The notes beneath the pieces were generated by a model that was not told the DNA's origin, did no database searches, and saw nothing but the letters and a program-made list of their open reading frames with translations. Source: Segetibacter sp. (lineage in GTDB: Bacteria > Bacteroidota > Bacteroidia > Chitinophagales > Chitinophagaceae). From it: 64,000 bases of DNA. The position numbers were made by a program, and so were the translations under genes. This document shows positions 60,977 through 64,000 of this stretch, in pieces (the stretch's first letter is position 1; each line of letters opens with the position of its first letter). The stretch is from assembly GCF_025963695.1 (NCBI RefSeq), contig NZ_JAOQAH010000016.1:1-64000 (forward strand). Direction: 5' to 3'.

Positions 60977-61663
60977 CTATTCTATTGTTGCAATATCGCC
61001 TGCCTCTATGTATCGTTTAAAGCCTTTGATGTCTTTTATAATCATCTTTTTTACCATTGGGTTCAACAGCGATGCAAGGCCTTCGCCTACATCGCCAAAA
61101 GGAGCACGATAGGTAATCACTACATGCAACTCGGTTCCGTAGCCATCTATATCTCTAAACTCAACTTTTCCTGCGTTGTGTATAGTGGCGCCAGGCAATG
61201 AATTCCACCCGAGCAATTCCCCTTCGATTTCTTTTACGATTTCGGCGTCCCATTCAAATGTGCCCAGGTGCGCGGGGATTTTTGCTGTCCAGTGTGAACG
61301 TTTATCATCCAGTACCTCCACCTTATCAAGATGTTGCATAAACAGGGGAAGGTTGCTTAGCTTCCTCCAGAAATTATACACTTCCATTCGTGGCCGGTTA
61401 ACAGTCACCTTTGTAATGATGTTGATATTTTTAACTGTATCAGGAAGTTTATGTTTGCCCGTAAGGCTATAAATAGCGTCGTGACCGGTGGCACCCCTGG
61501 CGAAAAGGTATAGCCCTCCCAAAGCGGCAGGAAGTTGAAACTTTGTTTCGCCTTTTTTAAATGCCTGGTAAATCAGGAGCGAACCTCCAATTATCGAGAC
61601 TATCCGTTCAACTTTACCAACATTAACCGACAGTTTTGCACCTGTCTCAGAGTTTGTATTCAT
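60977..61663 (-). CDS. DUF2892-SRPBCC fusion protein
   Basis: Residues 10-75 resemble the DUF2892 (YgaP-like) membrane domain, with NVGKVERIVSIIGGSLLIYQA and a second helix at LPAALGGLYLFARG. From about 80 on there is an SRPBCC (cyclase/dehydrase) helix-grip domain, with KVTVNRPRMEVYNFWRKLSNL and a C-terminal helix. SRPBCC proteins bind lipids or other hydrophobic molecules. It is encoded directly after a stress-type SDR (15-nt gap), and such pairs are common in general-stress clusters. Confidence 0.82.
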   Translation of the reverse strand: MNTNSETGAKLSVNVGKVERIVSIIGGSLLIYQAFKKGETKFQLPAALGGLYLFARGATGHDAIYSLTGKHKLPDTVKNINIITKVTVNRPRMEVYNFWRKLSNLPLFMQHLDKVEVLDDKRSHWTAKIPAHLGTFEWDAEIVKEIEGELLGWNSLPGATIHNAGKVEFRDIDGYGTELHVVITYRAPFGDVGEGLASLLNPMVKKMIIKDIKGFKRYIEAGDIATIE

Positions 61664-61678
61664 GTTGTCAATTTTAGT

Positions 61679-62536
61679 TTACGTATTTAAAATGTATCCA
61701 CCATTGGGATGTAAACACTGGCCGGTAAAATAACTTGAGTCTTCAGAAGCAAGAAACACATAGCTGGGTGCTACCTCAGCCGGCTGCCCCGCTCTCTTCA
61801 TCGGTACTTCCTGTCCAAATTCATCAAGTCCTTTATGCATGGTTGATGGTATGAGCGGGGTCCAAATCGGTCCGGGAGCAACGGCGTTTACCCTAATTCC
61901 TTTTTCTGCCAGTTGTAATGCGATTGACCTTGTAAAAGCTATAATAGCACCTTTCGTAGAGGTATAATCAACGAGTAATTTGTGTCCTTTATAAGCATTT
62001 ACAGAAGCGGTATTTATAATAGATGCTCCGGGTTTTAAATGTTGTAGCGCCGCCTTACTTAAATAGAATTGCGCATGTATATTTACCTTGAATGTTTCCT
62101 CCCATTGTTCTGCAGTAATTTCAGAAAAGTCTTCTTTAGGCACCTGAACGGCTGCATTGTTTACAACAATGTCAATCTTTCCAAATTCTGCTAATGTCTG
62201 TTTTACTATATCCTGGCAGTTGGTTTCTGAGCTTACATCAGTCTGAATAAGCAAAGCACGTCTACCTTTTTCTTCAATCAGGCTTTTGGTTTCTTCTGCG
62301 TCTTCTTTCTCAGCACGATAAACAATTACAACATCTGCACCTTCGCGTGCAAAATGTACTGCAACGGCCTTTCCGATACCACTGTCTCCTCCCGTAATAA
62401 TAGCTACCTTATCCTGCAGCTTTTTTAGCTGGCGATCATAGTCCCTTTCATACACCGGCTTGTCGGCCATTTCCTGCTCGCTATTGACACTCTTGTCAAT
62501 CTCTTTTTCAAATGCATGTTCGCCTGAAGTAGCCAT
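61679..62536 (-). CDS. SDR family oxidoreductase (general stress protein 39-like)
   Basis: The 285-residue classical SDR has an extended N-terminus (YDRQLKKLQDK) like YdaD/YhdF, the cofactor motif TGGDSGIGKAVA (48-59), VVNNAAV and the catalytic YTSTKGA. It would use NADP(H); the substrate is unknown. Homologues are induced by general stress in Bacillus. It shares a transcript with the SRPBCC gene. Confidence 0.9.
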   Translation of the reverse strand: MATSGEHAFEKEIDKSVNSEQEMADKPVYERDYDRQLKKLQDKVAIITGGDSGIGKAVAVHFAREGADVVIVYRAEKEDAEETKSLIEEKGRRALLIQTDVSSETNCQDIVKQTLAEFGKIDIVVNNAAVQVPKEDFSEITAEQWEETFKVNIHAQFYLSKAALQHLKPGASIINTASVNAYKGHKLLVDYTSTKGAIIAFTRSIALQLAEKGIRVNAVAPGPIWTPLIPSTMHKGLDEFGQEVPMKRAGQPAEVAPSYVFLASEDSSYFTGQCLHPNGGYILNT

Positions 62537-62618
62537 ATAGAATTTTTAATAATGACATTTAAAAAGCGTGTTTACATGTTATATGACCTTAATGTAAACT
62601 GTAGATATTTTTGAACAC

Positions 62619-62807
62619 TCATTTACTTGTATCACTAATAATTAGTGACCCTGTATCAAAATTTGGTAGCCTTGTACTGTCTATAGCTCCTTCCCCGCTA
62701 CTATTCTTCTGGTCCATTCCACCTTTGTCATCGTTTGGACCGCAACTATAAACTGTCAGTGATGCAGCAATTATTAATGCCATAACTCCTTTTTTAATAC
62801 GTTTCAT
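62619..62807 (-). CDS. Small lipoprotein
   Basis: Sixty-two residues: an SPII signal (MKRIKKGVMALIIAASLTVYSC, Cys22) and a short mature part of 40 residues rich in Asp, Ser and Gly. Too short for a fold call. It lies between the SDR and the REC-HPt gene on the same strand. It is probably real because of the clean lipobox. Confidence 0.65.
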   Translation of the reverse strand: MKRIKKGVMALIIAASLTVYSCGPNDDKGGMDQKNSSGEGAIDSTRLPNFDTGSLIISDTSK

Positions 62808-62884
62808 AAGACGACAGATTTATATTTAATTAAGAATAAAGAAAAAAATCGTTCCATGCCCCGGCAGTGATAGGCGGTATAAAA

Positions 62885-62908
62885 TAAAAAAGACTGCAAT
62901 GTGCAGTC
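62885..62908 (-). terminator. Terminator of the REC-HPt gene
   Basis: On the - strand a 6-bp stem GACTGC / GCAGTC (62908-62903 with 62897-62892) with a short loop is followed by TTTTTTATTTT. It lies 54 nt after the stop codon of the REC-HPt gene. Confidence 0.75.
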
Positions 62909-62961
62909 GGAAAACAAAGAGAATGTAGCGTCGTTTATTGAAGCAAGAAAGCGTGACAGTA

Positions 62962-63795
62962 CTATAAAGAGAAATCTGCCTTTAATTGTACGGCTACTTT
63001 TTTAATAACAGTATCTACATGCAGAGCAAGTTTTTTAATTATTTCAGTATTTACTCGGTTTTTTGCATCAACTTCTATAGCCCGAATGTCTTTTATAATA
63101 GCGTGCATATTAAGGCTGTCAATGGTAGACTTTAGTTTATGGGCCAGTTTCGAAGTTTTATCCCATTCACCTGCTTTGGTTGCCTCAACCATTTCTGTAC
63201 TTGTTGAAGGGATGGTATCGAGGTAAATTTTAGCCAGGGCAGTAAGAAAATCCGTATTCCCGCCAGCGATCTCTTCCAATTGTTTTAGATCGTATAAATT
63301 TTCTTCGTCTGCCTTTTTTGTTTCCGCTTTAATTTCCACCTTTTGATAACTCATTTTTCTTCCAAACGCGCCTTCTTTTCGCAAGACTCTTTCAATTACT
63401 TCGTACAAATCACCTTCTTTAAAAGGTTTGGTTAAAAAATCGTCCATTCCCGCCGCCACGTATTTTTTCTCTTCACCCTTAAGCGCATTGGCAGTTAGGG
63501 CGATAATAGGAATGTTTTTCTTTTTATAGTCAACGAGGTTTCTTATTTCGGTTGCCGCTTCTATGCCGCTTTTTTCGGGCATCTGAATATCCATTAATAC
63601 CAGGTCAAAGTCTTCGTCAGTTAAAAATTCAATAACCTCATTACCTGTTGAAGCAACCTTTGTTTCCATTCCCCAGTACCTCAAAATTCCTTTTGCCAGC
63701 AACTGGTTTACTTCATTGTCTTCTGCCAGCAACACTTTTAGCTTACCAAGAGAAATGATGTGTTGATGGTCAATAGTTGAATAAGTCTTTGTCAT
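62962..63795 (-). CDS. Response regulator receiver-HPt phosphorelay protein
   Basis: The 277-residue protein has a receiver domain (about 19-140) with the acidic pair in LAEDNEVN, the phospho-acceptor D69 in LVLMDIQMP and K123 in FLTKPF. A linker of about 30 residues leads to an HPt domain (about 175-270) with the phosphorylatable His219 in LAHKLKS. There is no kinase or output domain, so it acts as a phosphate shuttle between a sensor kinase and a final regulator. It is encoded 14 nt after a Fis-type regulator end, so they are likely co-transcribed and may act together. Confidence 0.9.
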   Translation of the reverse strand: MTKTYSTIDHQHIISLGKLKVLLAEDNEVNQLLAKGILRYWGMETKVASTGNEVIEFLTDEDFDLVLMDIQMPEKSGIEAATEIRNLVDYKKKNIPIIALTANALKGEEKKYVAAGMDDFLTKPFKEGDLYEVIERVLRKEGAFGRKMSYQKVEIKAETKKADEENLYDLKQLEEIAGGNTDFLTALAKIYLDTIPSTSTEMVEATKAGEWDKTSKLAHKLKSTIDSLNMHAIIKDIRAIEVDAKNRVNTEIIKKLALHVDTVIKKVAVQLKADFSL

Positions 63796-63809
63796 TATCT
63801 CCTTCGTGT

Positions 63810-64000
63810 TTAATTCATGAAGCTTGCTTCAAATGAATATTTTTTATTTACAAAAACCTCTTTGTTTTGAATCATTCTGTAGATGGTTGATTTACCTACG
63901 TCTAATTTTCTTGCAACTTTTAAAACATCGTAGTTATACTTATCAAGATAAAACTGGATGAATTTAATCGTAAACTCTTTAAGCGTTACTTCTTTCAACA
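63810..64000 (-). CDS. C-terminal end of a Fis-type HTH regulator (5' part outside window)
   Basis: The frame ends at 63810 and is open to the window edge. The 63 residues include a Fis-like helix-turn-helix (NYDVLKVARKLDVGKSTIYRMIQ), as found at the end of NtrC-family sigma-54 activators. The apparent start at 63998 is a TTG near the window edge, so the gene most likely continues to the right. It precedes the REC-HPt gene in the same operon. Confidence 0.75.
   Translation of the reverse strand, partial: LKEVTLKEFTIKFIQFYLDKYNYDVLKVARKLDVGKSTIYRMIQNKEVFVNKKYSFEASFMN

Overview
The window looks like chromosomal DNA of a member of the Bacteroidota, most plausibly the family Chitinophagaceae. 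This is inferred from gene content and style, not from a marker gene. The signs are: AT-rich intergenic DNA, TAnnTTTG-type minus-7 promoter boxes, a UpxY/NusG-like antiterminator in a capsule locus, ScpB with a long acidic tail, a free-standing B12-binding mutase domain, DUF1080 and ARPP-1 type secreted proteins, and many SPII lipoproteins. No rRNA, CRISPR array, phage gene or transposase gene was seen.

Layout. Positions 1-12015 carry mainly housekeeping genes: a C-terminal gene scrap, tRNA-Ser(GGA), TatD nuclease, a polysaccharide deacetylase, a secreted ARPP-1 protein, glutamyl-tRNA synthetase, a GT39-type membrane glycosyltransferase, a B12-binding protein with an enoyl-CoA hydratase, fumarase and a Kup potassium transporter. 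Positions 12157-46146 form one long + strand exopolysaccharide/capsule locus of 25 genes: outer-membrane export lipoprotein (Wza-like), tyrosine autokinase (Wzc-like) with a Gly-Tyr tail, UpxY-like antiterminator, a nonulosonic (sialic-type) acid gene set (NeuA-, NeuB- and NeuC-like), an MsbA/PglK-like ABC exporter, nine or so cytosolic glycosyltransferases, an O-antigen-ligase/Wzy-like polymerase and several decorating enzymes (formyl-, acetyl- and methyltransferases, an asparagine synthase, a CapK-like adenylating enzyme, a deacetylase). Positions 46740-58674 return to core genes (atpG, scpB, lysA, acpP-fabF-rnc, a dicarboxylate symporter, an Old Yellow Enzyme homologue, CvfB). Positions 58655-64000 are mostly - strand and regulatory or stress related: PAS histidine kinase, SRPBCC protein, SDR, a small lipoprotein, a REC-HPt phosphorelay protein and the C-terminus of a Fis-type regulator.

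The most unusual signal is not a gene. At least 14 copies of a short (about 45-75 bp) intergenic repeat are scattered through the window, on both strands and independent of the direction of neighbouring genes. They share a core (GTGACAC or GCGACGC/GCGTCGC, followed by AACRATG), often preceded by GGTACAAG and a GCTGAAT box and followed 20-30 bp later by an AGCTGG box. The core is an odd-centred dyad whose arms change in a compensating way. Nearly every gap of 100 bp or more inside the exopolysaccharide locus holds a copy, and two head-to-head copies sit upstream of atpG. No transposase or partner protein that could explain the family was recognised in the window.

All functional calls rest on reading motifs and family resemblance by eye; no database search was possible.
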